From a virus, in the IMG/VR virus record IMGVR_UViG_3300042484_000765, positions 1 to 23,203 of that record: 23,203 bases of DNA; one strand, written 5' to 3'. Positions 1 to 4,970 of the stretch are shown here, piece by piece. How positions within the stretch are numbered: position 1 is the stretch's first letter; the number at the start of each line of letters is the position of its first letter. The position numbers were made by a program, and so were the translations under genes. The notes under the pieces are model-generated. The model searched no databases. It saw only the letters and a program-made list of their open reading frames with translations, and was not told the origin of the DNA.

Positions 1-45
1 TGAAAGGTGTGACGTTCTTTGCTACGATTCATAGTTGTATTTGGT

Positions 46-131
46 TGGTACCAGAGACGGGACTCGAACCCGTATGCCCTTGCGAGCGGGAGATTTTAAA
101 TCTCCAGAGTATACCATTTCTCCACTCTGGC
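46..131 (-). tRNA. tRNA-Leu (anticodon UAA), CCA encoded
   Basis: The minus strand folds as a class II tRNA. The acceptor GCCAGAG pairs with CTCTGGT, followed by discriminator A and an encoded CCA at 48-46. The anticodon stem GGAGA/TCTCC encloses loop TTTAAAA, giving anticodon TAA. A long variable arm follows, then a T arm with stem ACGGG/CCCGT and loop TTCGAGT. The length is 86 nt. It would read UUA and, by wobble, UUG. It is the last of three tRNAs in the cluster. Confidence 0.95.
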
Positions 132-149
132 AATATGTTATTTACTACA

Positions 150-224
150 TGGTCCGGCGTAGTGGAATCGAACCACTATTATCTCTTTAGAAGAAAGATG
201 TCCTATCCGTTGAACGAACGCCAG
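150..224 (-). tRNA. tRNA-Arg (anticodon UCU), CCA encoded
   Basis: The acceptor CTGGCGT pairs with ACGCCGG (one T-G pair), then discriminator A and CCA. Anticodon stem TCTTT/AGAGA (one T-G pair) carries loop CTTCTAA, anticodon TCT, which reads AGA and AGG. The T stem AGTGG/CCACT has loop TTCGATT. The length is 75 nt. It lies 18 nt downstream of the CTCATAA-loop tRNA's 3' side in the minus direction, and T4 also carries an Arg(UCU) tRNA. Confidence 0.95.
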
Positions 225-228
225 TGTT

Positions 229-303
229 TGGTGGGCCAACTTGGAATTGAACCAAGACTCGACCGATTATGAGTCGGTTGCTTTACCATTAAGCTATTGG
301 CCC
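229..303 (-). tRNA. tRNA with CAU anticodon, probably tRNA-Ile2 (reads AUA)
   Basis: The acceptor GGGCCAA pairs with TTGGCCC, then A and CCA. Anticodon stem ACCGA/TCGGT holds loop CTCATAA, anticodon CAT. The G1-C72 pair argues against an initiator tRNA. The C4-G69 and C5-G68 pairs are features associated with TilS (lysidine synthetase) recognition, so Ile2 is favoured over elongator Met. That choice is inference: gene prediction tools usually label such genes Met. It is the first gene after the promoter at 312-340. Confidence 0.9.
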
Positions 304-311
304 TGTGCTAG

Positions 312-340
312 ATTGTAGCAGAAATTTTATTTAGTGTCAA
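312..340 (-). promoter_or_regulatory. Sigma70-type promoter for the tRNA cluster
   Basis: On the minus strand the -35 is TTGACA (340-335), the spacer is 17 bp and the -10 is TACAAT (317-312), preceded by TGC (extended -10). The predicted start is near 305, one or two bases before the mature 5' end of the CAU tRNA at 303. The -35 lies inside the last codons of the 47-residue gene 327-470. Confidence 0.8.
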
Positions 341-470
341 CTGAATCTGCTTCCATTTCGGCAATCAGCAGATCAGCAAATTGCTGGCAAAAGACGGAGA
401 ACCAAAGTTCCGTCATGACTTCTTCCGGGGCACCGGCGGCCCGCACAATGCGTTCAAGTTCAGTGTTCAT
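327..470 (-). CDS. Small hypothetical protein, 47 aa
   Basis: This short acidic protein begins MNTELERIV and ends in DSVDTK. I do not recognise a characterised domain. It has AGGTGG a few bases before the ATG, and the ATG overlaps the end of the gene at 467-766, so it is the last member of the twelve-gene chain started at 3341. Its final codons contain the TTGACA of the tRNA promoter, so coding sequence and promoter share bases. No catalytic motif, signal peptide or membrane segment is visible. The reading frame is supported by the overlap and the ribosome site rather than by homology. Confidence 0.7.
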   Translation of the reverse strand: MNTELERIVRAAGAPEEVMTELWFSVFCQQFADLLIAEMEADSVDTK

Positions 471-766
471 AGCCACCTATGTGCAGTATATTGATTTAAG
501 AAACGTTGACTTGAGTGATGATGTGGCAAATGTTTATTGCAAAAACTTTTGTATGCTTGTTCCCATTTCTTTTGTACAGGTGCAGGTGCATGACAAGCCA
601 AATAATGCAATTGCCCAAATATACGACCAATACTGATTTGATTGGGCTTCCATCCTGCTGGATACCAGCGAGTGCGAGGTTGCCAGTTGTAGTTCACCCA
701 GAGACCCTTTCGGCGTTCTTTTATCATGTACTTTTTAGATATTGGTTGTGGTCTAAATCGATTCAT
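467..766 (-). CDS. Hypothetical protein, 99 aa, aromatic-rich
   Basis: This basic protein is rich in Trp, Tyr and His, including WVNYNWQPRTRWYP in the first half and a histidine cluster (HLPHHHSSQ) near the C terminus. The ATG overlaps the stop of the upstream gene as ATGA, and GAGGAAG lies about 8 nt before it in that gene's last codons. The sequence style resembles small accessory proteins of T4-like phages, but I cannot name the family. No catalytic motif or membrane segment is evident. Most of the plus strand is also open here, but that reading has no ribosome site and breaks the gene chain. Confidence 0.75.
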   Translation of the reverse strand: MNRFRPQPISKKYMIKERRKGLWVNYNWQPRTRWYPAGWKPNQISIGRIFGQLHYLACHAPAPVQKKWEQAYKSFCNKHLPHHHSSQRFLNQYTAHRWL

Positions 767-1131
767 TCTTCAACTTCCTCTACGGGTTGATCGGGGATAT
801 TTTCTGTATCACCATCTTGTGCAGGTACAAAGCCCATGCCTAACATTGTTTCAGTTTCAAAAGGCGTGCAGTGAGGACGAAACACAAACAGTCTACAAGT
901 GAGATTATCTTGGCTGTAGTAAATCCTATATCGCACCTGTTCCACGCCCAAAGTGTCAGCCAGTTCCTGCGATGAGAATGCGTCAGGCCAAGACTCGTTC
1001 ACACTGGCCCGGGTCTTTTCAAAGTAAAAATCCTGCATGTGCTGTATGGCCGCTGCCTTGGCGTCCGCTAACATTTGCTCACACCATGCAATCTTGCGGT
1101 CCAGCATTTCTGTTGTGATTTCATTGGTCAT
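763..1131 (-). CDS. Hypothetical protein, 122 aa
   Basis: This soluble protein begins MTNEITTEML. Its first third looks alpha-helical, with an 'EQMLADAKAAAIQHM' type stretch. The middle has a SSQELADTLG segment followed by a beta-like run (RYRIYYSQ, TCRLFVFRP), and the tail is acidic (EEVEE). I do not recognise the fold. It overlaps its neighbours on both sides by 4 bp (ATGA). Its start is served by GGAG in the FGV codons of the gene at 1128-1340, so it is probably translated by coupling to that gene. Confidence 0.8.
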   Translation of the reverse strand: MTNEITTEMLDRKIAWCEQMLADAKAAAIQHMQDFYFEKTRASVNESWPDAFSSQELADTLGVEQVRYRIYYSQDNLTCRLFVFRPHCTPFETETMLGMGFVPAQDGDTENIPDQPVEEVEE

Positions 1132-1340
1132 TCTTTAACTCCGAAACGTTCTAATAAACATTCACTGTGATGGACGGATCCATCAGCATCATCCAACGCA
1201 CAGATACATTCATGAATAATCAACTCGGCGAGCTTTTCTGTGTAATATCTTGGATACTGATCGTAATCCGCACCTTCATCTATCAGTTCGCCAGCATAGA
1301 TTTCAGCCTGTTCAGCAAGTCGTTTAATTCGTTCGTTCAT
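1128..1340 (-). CDS. Small FGV-tail paralog, 70 aa
   Basis: One of a family of short proteins in this operon. It starts MNERIKRLAEQA, has a central LAELIIHECI helix and ends RFGVKE. Relatives are 1501-1680 (MNERIKLLAEQA, ends KYFGVE), 2513-2692 (MNDKMFELLAQA, ends HFGVEGA) and, in its tail only, 1337-1504. The conserved N-terminal helix followed by a (L/I)-x-x-EC helix suggests a small helical bundle; the function is unknown. Codons TTC GGA GTT near the stop supply GGAG 7 nt before the next ATG. The 35 bp at 1306-1340 is nearly identical to 1646-1680, indicating recent duplication. Confidence 0.85.
   Translation of the reverse strand: MNERIKRLAEQAEIYAGELIDEGADYDQYPRYYTEKLAELIIHECICALDDADGSVHHSECLLERFGVKE
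1306..1340. repeat. 35-bp direct repeat, copy 1
   Basis: This segment matches 1646-1680 at 33 of 35 positions. It encodes the N-terminal dozen residues of the paralog 1128-1340 in the same frame as its partner. It could be a site for homologous recombination that deletes or amplifies the genes in between. Confidence 0.85.
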
Positions 1341-1504
1341 TTTCCAACTCCGAAATGTATTTTAATCCACCGGTTAATCTCCGTTAATACCTCTTCGGTA
1401 ACATCTTTGACCTCACCTGTTGGAACACAAGGTTCACATTCCCAAGTGCAGATTGTTTTACTTTTTTTTCCATCTTGCTCGACCACAACCGATAGTTTCA
1501 TCAT
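1337..1504 (-). CDS. Small protein sharing the FGV tail, 55 aa
   Basis: This short protein starts MMKLSVVVEQ and ends IHFGVGK. The N-terminal half is a beta-type segment with a C-x3-C pair (TWECEPC). The C-terminal half (EEVLTEINRWIKIHFGV) resembles the tail of the neighbouring paralogs, so it may be a chimera of the shared tail with a different head. Two ATGs lie in tandem (1504 and 1501). The first overlaps the upstream stop as ATGA and the second has better spacing from the GGAG in the upstream FGVE codons. The two cysteines could bind metal, which is speculation. Confidence 0.75.
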   Translation of the reverse strand: MMKLSVVVEQDGKKSKTICTWECEPCVPTGEVKDVTEEVLTEINRWIKIHFGVGK

Positions 1505-1680
1505 TCAACTCCGAAATATTTTTTGATAGCATTAATATGATAGTCTTCGTTGTAGCCACCGACATTTTTTACGGCCTGGATACATTCCTTAACAATCAAC
1601 TCGGCGAAATATCCAATAGATTCTTCATCTTTGTTTAAGAATCCAGCCTGTTCAGCCAGTAGTTTAATTCGTTCGTTCAT
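1501..1680 (-). CDS. Small FGV-tail paralog, 59 aa
   Basis: It begins MNERIKLLAEQAGF, continues with FAELIVKECIQAV and ends AIKKYFGVE, clearly paralogous to 1128-1340 and more distantly to 2513-2692. The ATG overlaps the stop of 1677-1886. AAGGAT, in the last codons of that gene, is the likely ribosome site. Its own terminal codons TTC GGA GTT GA provide the GGAG for the next start. No known domain is recognised, and its size and charge suggest a soluble helical protein. Confidence 0.85.
   Translation of the reverse strand: MNERIKLLAEQAGFLNKDEESIGYFAELIVKECIQAVKNVGGYNEDYHINAIKKYFGVE
1646..1680. repeat. 35-bp direct repeat, copy 2
   Basis: Partner of 1306-1340 with two mismatches in 35. It encodes the N terminus of the paralog 1501-1680. 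Confidence 0.85.
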
Positions 1681-1886
1681 ATCATATCCTTAAACAATTC
1701 TTTGAATGTGATTGCCTTGCCTGTGGTATAAACAATGTCAAAACTATCATTGGTAATGTGATATTTGTTTCTGTCACAATTCACATACTCACCTTTAGCA
1801 TCAGTATATACCTGACGCATTTGTGTAAAGGTACTATCCACAACACCGTCGAGCATAACACGGGTGGTAATTTTACGCTTGTTCAT
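1677..1886 (-). CDS. Hypothetical protein, 69 aa
   Basis: This small basic protein begins MNKRKITTRVMLDG. It looks like beta strands separated by turns, with a C-terminal helix (FKELFKDM). I do not recognise a family. The start overlaps the upstream stop as ATGA. The last codons contain AAGGAT, which serves the next gene. Together with its neighbours it forms an unbroken chain with no non-coding bases. Confidence 0.75.
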   Translation of the reverse strand: MNKRKITTRVMLDGVVDSTFTQMRQVYTDAKGEYVNCDRNKYHITNDSFDIVYTTGKAITFKELFKDMI

Positions 1887-2059
1887 TTTTTAGCCCAAGC
1901 AATATAACCACCGTTGGTGCCACTCCACGGACAATATTGTTCCCATAGTGCCGTGGCTGTTTCGGGATTTTCTTTCATGAGTTTATCCACGGCGGGCCTC
2001 ATTGGATATCCAGCATGACTCCAGTCATGATTTTTTAGTGCAGTTTCAAGTTCGTTCAT
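1883..2059 (-). CDS. Hypothetical protein, 58 aa
   Basis: I place the start at the ATG at 2059, which shares one base with the kinase stop (TGATG) and has GGAG six bases upstream. A TTG four codons earlier would place this GGAG inside the gene. The product begins MNELETALKNHDWS and carries a PMRPAVDKLM segment and a Trp-rich tail (EQYCPWSGTNGGY). The short helical layout resembles small phage accessory proteins, but no function can be given. Confidence 0.75.
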   Translation of the reverse strand: MNELETALKNHDWSHAGYPMRPAVDKLMKENPETATALWEQYCPWSGTNGGYIAWAKK

Positions 2060-2520
2060 CACACTCTCCAAATTTCTTCAAAACCTTCTGACAAGTCGGG
2101 CTCTTCCCAGTCCTCAATCATTCGAGCAATAACATCGGGTGGGATTGTTTTGCCCGGACGGCTGGCCAATCTTCGTGCCAACTCCTCTGGCTCGGGCGTG
2201 GCAAATACCACAGCAATGGCCGAGTATTCCGGCAACATGCGAAACTTTCGAGCACGGCTGGCCCGAGTGGTGCTGGTCTGATCCCAGATGATGTCGTTAC
2301 CATTGGCCTGGGCCACAAGTGCATGGTTGGTCATCATGCGAACAGCGATGGGCATGTATTCTTCAAACACTTCACTATAAGTCTTGCCTTCTCGCTTGGC
2401 ATGATCTTCCACCCACGGGTCTGTGCTGACCACACTCAAGCCCAAGGCCCAGGTCTGGTCTTTGATCCAGGTGCTTTTGCCTGATCCTGGCACTCCCACC
2501 AACATGTATAACTTAGGCAC
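2059..2520 (-). CDS. P-loop kinase of the AAA_33/polynucleotide-kinase type, 153 aa
   Basis: A Walker A motif (GVPGSGKST) lies at about residues 9-17, followed by STDPWVED, a likely substrate-binding acidic loop. WDQTSTTRASR then resembles the lid or Walker B region of polynucleotide-kinase-like enzymes such as the kinase half of T4 PseT, and the C-terminal RRLASRPGKTIPPDV segment supplies the arginines expected for phosphate contact. Such enzymes phosphorylate nucleic-acid 5' ends or small molecules; the substrate here is unknown. There is no phosphatase domain, so it is shorter than T4 PseT. I chose GTG at 2520, six bases after the GGAG in the FGVEGA codons of the upstream gene. TTG at 2532 and ATG at 2505 are alternatives. 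Confidence 0.85.
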   Translation of the reverse strand: MPKLYMLVGVPGSGKSTWIKDQTWALGLSVVSTDPWVEDHAKREGKTYSEVFEEYMPIAVRMMTNHALVAQANGNDIIWDQTSTTRASRARKFRMLPEYSAIAVVFATPEPEELARRLASRPGKTIPPDVIARMIEDWEEPDLSEGFEEIWRV

Positions 2521-2692
2521 CTTCAACTCCAAAATGTTCTTTGGTTATTTTAGCACATTCTTCAATAACCAACTTGGTGTATTTCTCCAATTGTGCAGGG
2601 GTAAGCATGGCCGATCCATAAGGTGCAGCCTTGACTACATCAACAGGTTGATTACGGGCTTGAGCCAATAGTTCAAACATTTTATCATTCAT
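2513..2692 (-). CDS. Small FGV-tail paralog, 59 aa
   Basis: It begins MNDKMFELLAQARNQ, has a LVIEECAKI helix and ends KEHFGVEGA, matching the head-helix-tail layout of 1128-1340 and 1501-1680 but more diverged. The ATG at 2692 overlaps the upstream stop as ATGA, with GGAG seven bases ahead in the terminal codons of 2689-2958. Its FGVE codons form the ribosome site of the kinase gene, whose GTG start lies inside this gene. The function is unknown. Confidence 0.85.
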   Translation of the reverse strand: MNDKMFELLAQARNQPVDVVKAAPYGSAMLTPAQLEKYTKLVIEECAKITKEHFGVEGA

Positions 2693-2958
2693 TTCAAATC
2701 TCCACGCAAGGTGTGCCACATCTTAGGATCGGTGCCCAAGTAGATGCGATACTTTTGATAATTGCGCCATTGGCTCAGTCTGTTCACGCCACGCTCAACC
2801 CAGTCAAACATGGCACTACGGAACCACAGCGGATTTACAATGGCCACAACAAGTGCTGCCGCCACAGGCACAATCAGCACAGCCACAACCACCCAGTGAA
2901 AGGTCATTGCACGATAATAACGGCCACCACCGGGCACCAGTTCAATTTCTTTACTCAT
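2689..2958 (-). CDS. Small membrane protein, 89 aa
   Basis: Residues about 21-42 form a strongly hydrophobic segment (WVVVAVLIVPVAAALVVAIV) that should span the membrane once. A short polar N terminus (MSKEIELVPGGGRYY) precedes it. An aromatic and basic C-terminal domain follows (FDWVERGVNRLSQWRNYQKYR). Under the positive-inside rule the C terminus probably faces the cytoplasm. The ATG at 2958 overlaps the upstream stop as ATGA, with AAAGG about 9-10 bases before it. I do not recognise the family. Possible roles include superinfection exclusion or membrane anchoring, but nothing in the sequence decides this. Confidence 0.75.
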   Translation of the reverse strand: MSKEIELVPGGGRYYRAMTFHWVVVAVLIVPVAAALVVAIVNPLWFRSAMFDWVERGVNRLSQWRNYQKYRIYLGTDPKMWHTLRGDLK

Positions 2959-3341
2959 GTTGCGTTTACCTTTGCCAAAAATTCGCGGCATGCGGCTTCG
3001 GTGCGCTTGGTCACCACTACCTTGCCACCCCAGAAGCCTACGTATAGACTACGGTGCTCCACAAACTTCACTTCGCCGTCCGCACCAGTGTGCTTTTGAC
3101 GAGCCGCTGGCTTTGCAGGTGCGGCCTTTTTTGCCGGAGCCTTTGGCACTACTGCCACCACAGGCTTTGCTGCCACTGCCTTTGCAGGTGCAGGTACTTT
3201 CAACGGTGTGGGTGCAAAGCCATGCTTGGCATCATAGCGGGCTATGGCTTTCTCATCCATGCCCCATGTTGCCAGCAGTCGTTTGACTTCAGTGCCGGGC
3301 AGTTGATTCCAATGTATGATAGGGTCAGTCCAGTTAGTCAT
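2955..3341 (-). CDS. Hypothetical protein with Ala/Pro/Lys-rich linker, 128 aa
   Basis: This is the first gene of the twelve-gene operon. A short N-terminal helical domain (about 1-45, with RLLATWGMDEKAIARYDAKHG) is joined to a C-terminal domain (about 90-128, with RSLYVGFWGGKVVVTKR) by a low-complexity linker rich in Ala, Pro, Lys and Val. This is a two-domain tethered layout, as in some DNA-binding or histone-like phage proteins, though neither end matches a family I can name. AAAGGAG sits seven bases before the ATG. The promoter at 3369-3397 gives a leader of about 20 nt. Confidence 0.8.
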   Translation of the reverse strand: MTNWTDPIIHWNQLPGTEVKRLLATWGMDEKAIARYDAKHGFAPTPLKVPAPAKAVAAKPVVAVVPKAPAKKAAPAKPAARQKHTGADGEVKFVEHRSLYVGFWGGKVVVTKRTEAACREFLAKVNAT

Positions 3342-3368
3342 TTGGGGCTCCTTTGTTGCTAAGTGTTA

Positions 3369-3397
3369 ATTATAGCAAAACGGTGATTATTGGTCAA
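3369..3397 (-). promoter_or_regulatory. Consensus sigma70 promoter for the twelve-gene operon
   Basis: On the minus strand TTGACC (3397-3392), 17 bp, then TATAAT (3374-3369), preceded by TGC. The predicted start is near 3362, 21 nt before the first ATG. The TGA inside TTGACC is the stop codon of the GIY-YIG gene. Confidence 0.88.
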
Positions 3398-3407
3398 CCG
3401 TTTTGCT
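3374..3407. repeat. 10-bp perfect inverted repeat over the promoter
   Basis: AGCAAAACGG (3374-3383) and CCGTTTTGCT (3398-3407) are exact complements separated by 14 bases. The repeat begins at the last base of the -10 box and encloses the spacer and -35. No T-run follows in the minus direction (the next bases are ATAATTAAC), so it is a poor intrinsic terminator. It may be an operator, or a hairpin at the 3' end of the GIY-YIG transcript. Confidence 0.75.
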
Positions 3408-3723
3408 TCACACGCACATCGGTGTTCAACGCAGGTGCATACTTTTGTATTAACTCGCGCTCCAACTTGTGTGCGGCATCTTTGCCACGCACAATGTCGA
3501 TGATGGTGTAGTTGATAGCCGACTCGCCAGCGGCACGAATTGCTTCGTACAGGTTCCAGGCTTTGTCTTCAGTGCGGCTACGGTAGATGTGTTTGTTCAC
3601 ACGGCTACGGAGCGACATCGTGATTGTGCGCTGGGTTTTGGCGGTAATACCAATGTAGTACTCGAATCCAATTTGGATACAGTACACAATGTGGCTGCGA
3701 TCAATACGTTTCTTTCTCATCAT
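3394..3723 (-). CDS. GIY-YIG nuclease domain protein, 109 aa
   Basis: The N terminus has the GIY-YIG signature in variant form ([16 protein letters not shown], about residues 12-27). It is followed by a [10 protein letters not shown] arginine helix and, near residue 90, [15 protein letters not shown], where the glutamate fits the metal-binding position of the superfamily. The length matches a bare catalytic domain. No DNA-binding module such as that of T4 Seg or I-TevI enzymes is attached, so a stand-alone repair, recombination or homing role is open. The gene sits alone, flanked by its own promoter and a divergent glycosyltransferase-like gene. Its ATG (3723) coincides with the predicted transcription start, and no Shine-Dalgarno is seen. 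Confidence 0.88.
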   Translation of the reverse strand: MMRKKRIDRSHIVYCIQIGFEYYIGITAKTQRTITMSLRSRVNKHIYRSRTEDKAWNLYEAIRAAGESAINYTIIDIVRGKDAAHKLERELIQKYAPALNTDVRVKQNG

Positions 3724-3729
3724 GCATGT

Positions 3730-3758
3730 ATTATAGCATTTTGGGCATTTGGAGTCAA
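3730..3758 (-). promoter_or_regulatory. Consensus sigma70 promoter for the GIY-YIG gene
   Basis: On the minus strand TTGACT (3758-3753), 17 bp, TATAAT (3735-3730) with TGC before it. Only six bases separate the -10 from the ATG at 3723, so the transcript should start on or next to the start codon. The 14 bases 3726-3739 are identical to 16004-16017 at the QueD promoter. Confidence 0.88.
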
Positions 3759-3799
3759 CCGAAAGATACCACTACAAAAGTGTTACTTTATGCAACCCT

Positions 3800-3816
3800 A
3801 AAAAGTAGTACTTTTT
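3800..3816. repeat. 17-bp palindrome in the divergent intergenic region
   Basis: AAAAAGTA and TACTTTTT are exact complements around a single central G. It lies between the minus-strand GIY-YIG promoter and the plus-strand gene starting at 3858, in a 134-bp gap. It is a candidate operator. With a one-base loop it is unlikely to be an RNA hairpin of the usual form. Confidence 0.5.
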
Positions 3817-3845
3817 GCTATTTTGGCTCAGGGGCAAAACTGTTG

Positions 3846-3852
3846 CTAAGTA
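3846..3852 (+). promoter_or_regulatory. Late-type promoter box (CTAAGTA) before 3858
   Basis: CTAAGTA ends five bases before the ATG at 3858. T4-type late promoters have TATAAATA at about -13 to -6 with no -35 element, so transcription would begin at or next to the A of the ATG. The same box and spacing occur at 7154-7160 and 7160-7166. No Shine-Dalgarno is present. Confidence 0.5.
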
Positions 3853-3857
3853 CCCAC

Positions 3858-4970
3858 ATGACGGTTGACTTATATCACAACATTTATACCAGCGAAGTGT
3901 TTGAAAAAACACAATGTATATGGCATGAAAATGTCATGATGGATTTCTTTCGCAGCCAACTGATCAGCCTTGGATATACACCTGCTAATGACAGCAGAAA
4001 AGTCTGGCGTCGCGGAGAACAAACTGTGGTGGTATGCCTGGCAGATGACTTTGCCACCTGCGGCCCAATGGACCAGATACTGCCCATGGCACAGATGTTT
4101 GATAGAAAAACTGTGGTGATCACAGACAATCAAGTTAATTCTCCCACACAGTATCAAGTGACACAGTTGCCACAATCATATTTTGGAATTTATAACTATA
4201 CACCGTCCATCATTGAATGGGCTCCTGAACGTAGATTTAGTTTTTCAGTCAATCGCATTGATACCAAACGCATGACATTGTTTCTTGAACTAATAACTCG
4301 TGCCACCAAGCCTGATCCTAGAAATTGTGGCGACATAGTGTATCCATTGTTGTTGGACCTTGATAGAGATTTTGTTAATTTTAATTGTTGGGCCTGGGGC
4401 AGTAGCAACGATTCAGCAGAGGCATTACAGCAAAATTTTACAGAGGCAATAGAATTTATTCCAGACAACCTCAAAAAAATATATCAAAAAACCCACAAAG
4501 AAATGTTGCATAAAATGCCTTACCGCAATCACACCAAGACTCTTGAACAACTGCATTCGCATGCCTGGATGAACATGATTGTGGAAACATATTCGGGTGA
4601 TACTGTAATAGCACTAAGTGAAAAATTATTTAGAGCATTGGTCACACCAGTGCCGTGGATTGTGTATGGAGGCCGCTACACCGTAGCATATCTTCGCCAA
4701 ATGGGGTTTGATGTCATGGATGATTTAGTTGCTCACAATTATGATTATGAACTTGAAAAAGAAACTGGAGAATTTGGGGACAAAATGGTAGATTTTGTGC
4801 GTGAAGGACATGATGCTGTTGAACAGTTCAAAACCATGCCCTGGAATGAACTGTGTCAACGCTGTGAACAGGCCGCACAACACAACCAAAATTTGTTGGC
4901 GCAGATGCAGTCTAATTGGCCCAGTGATTTTGCCAAATGGCTCCCAGGCGTGATTGAAAAAATAAAATAA
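3858..4970 (+). CDS. Glycosyltransferase-like protein (paralog A), 370 aa
   Basis: The C-terminal third carries the block shared with 7172-8131, 17081-18118 and 20139-21140: MIVET, then LSEKLFRAL, then LRQMGFDVMDDLV and an NYDYE segment. The ET...EK...LGFD pattern resembles the C-terminal donor-binding part of exostosin or GT10-type glycosyltransferases, which supports but does not prove transfer of a sugar. The N-terminal region (about 1-200) is divergent and may bind the acceptor. The frame is open further upstream, but the ATG at 3858 is chosen because the divergent promoter and a late-type box lie before it. The stop overlaps the amidotransferase start (TAATG), so the two are coupled. Confidence 0.78.
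   Translation: MTVDLYHNIYTSEVFEKTQCIWHENVMMDFFRSQLISLGYTPANDSRKVWRRGEQTVVVCLADDFATCGPMDQILPMAQMFDRKTVVITDNQVNSPTQYQVTQLPQSYFGIYNYTPSIIEWAPERRFSFSVNRIDTKRMTLFLELITRATKPDPRNCGDIVYPLLLDLDRDFVNFNCWAWGSSNDSAEALQQNFTEAIEFIPDNLKKIYQKTHKEMLHKMPYRNHTKTLEQLHSHAWMNMIVETYSGDTVIALSEKLFRALVTPVPWIVYGGRYTVAYLRQMGFDVMDDLVAHNYDYELEKETGEFGDKMVDFVREGHDAVEQFKTMPWNELCQRCEQAAQHNQNLLAQMQSNWPSDFAKWLPGVIEKIK

Noticed and set aside
1-45. A fourth tRNA at the window edge
   Set aside because: No acceptor, T-arm or anticodon pattern can be folded from the 45 bases before the tRNA-Leu.
3374-3407. Intrinsic terminator for the GIY-YIG gene
   Set aside because: The stem is strong, but the loop is 14 bases and no T-run follows. 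The sequence fits better as an inverted repeat over a promoter.
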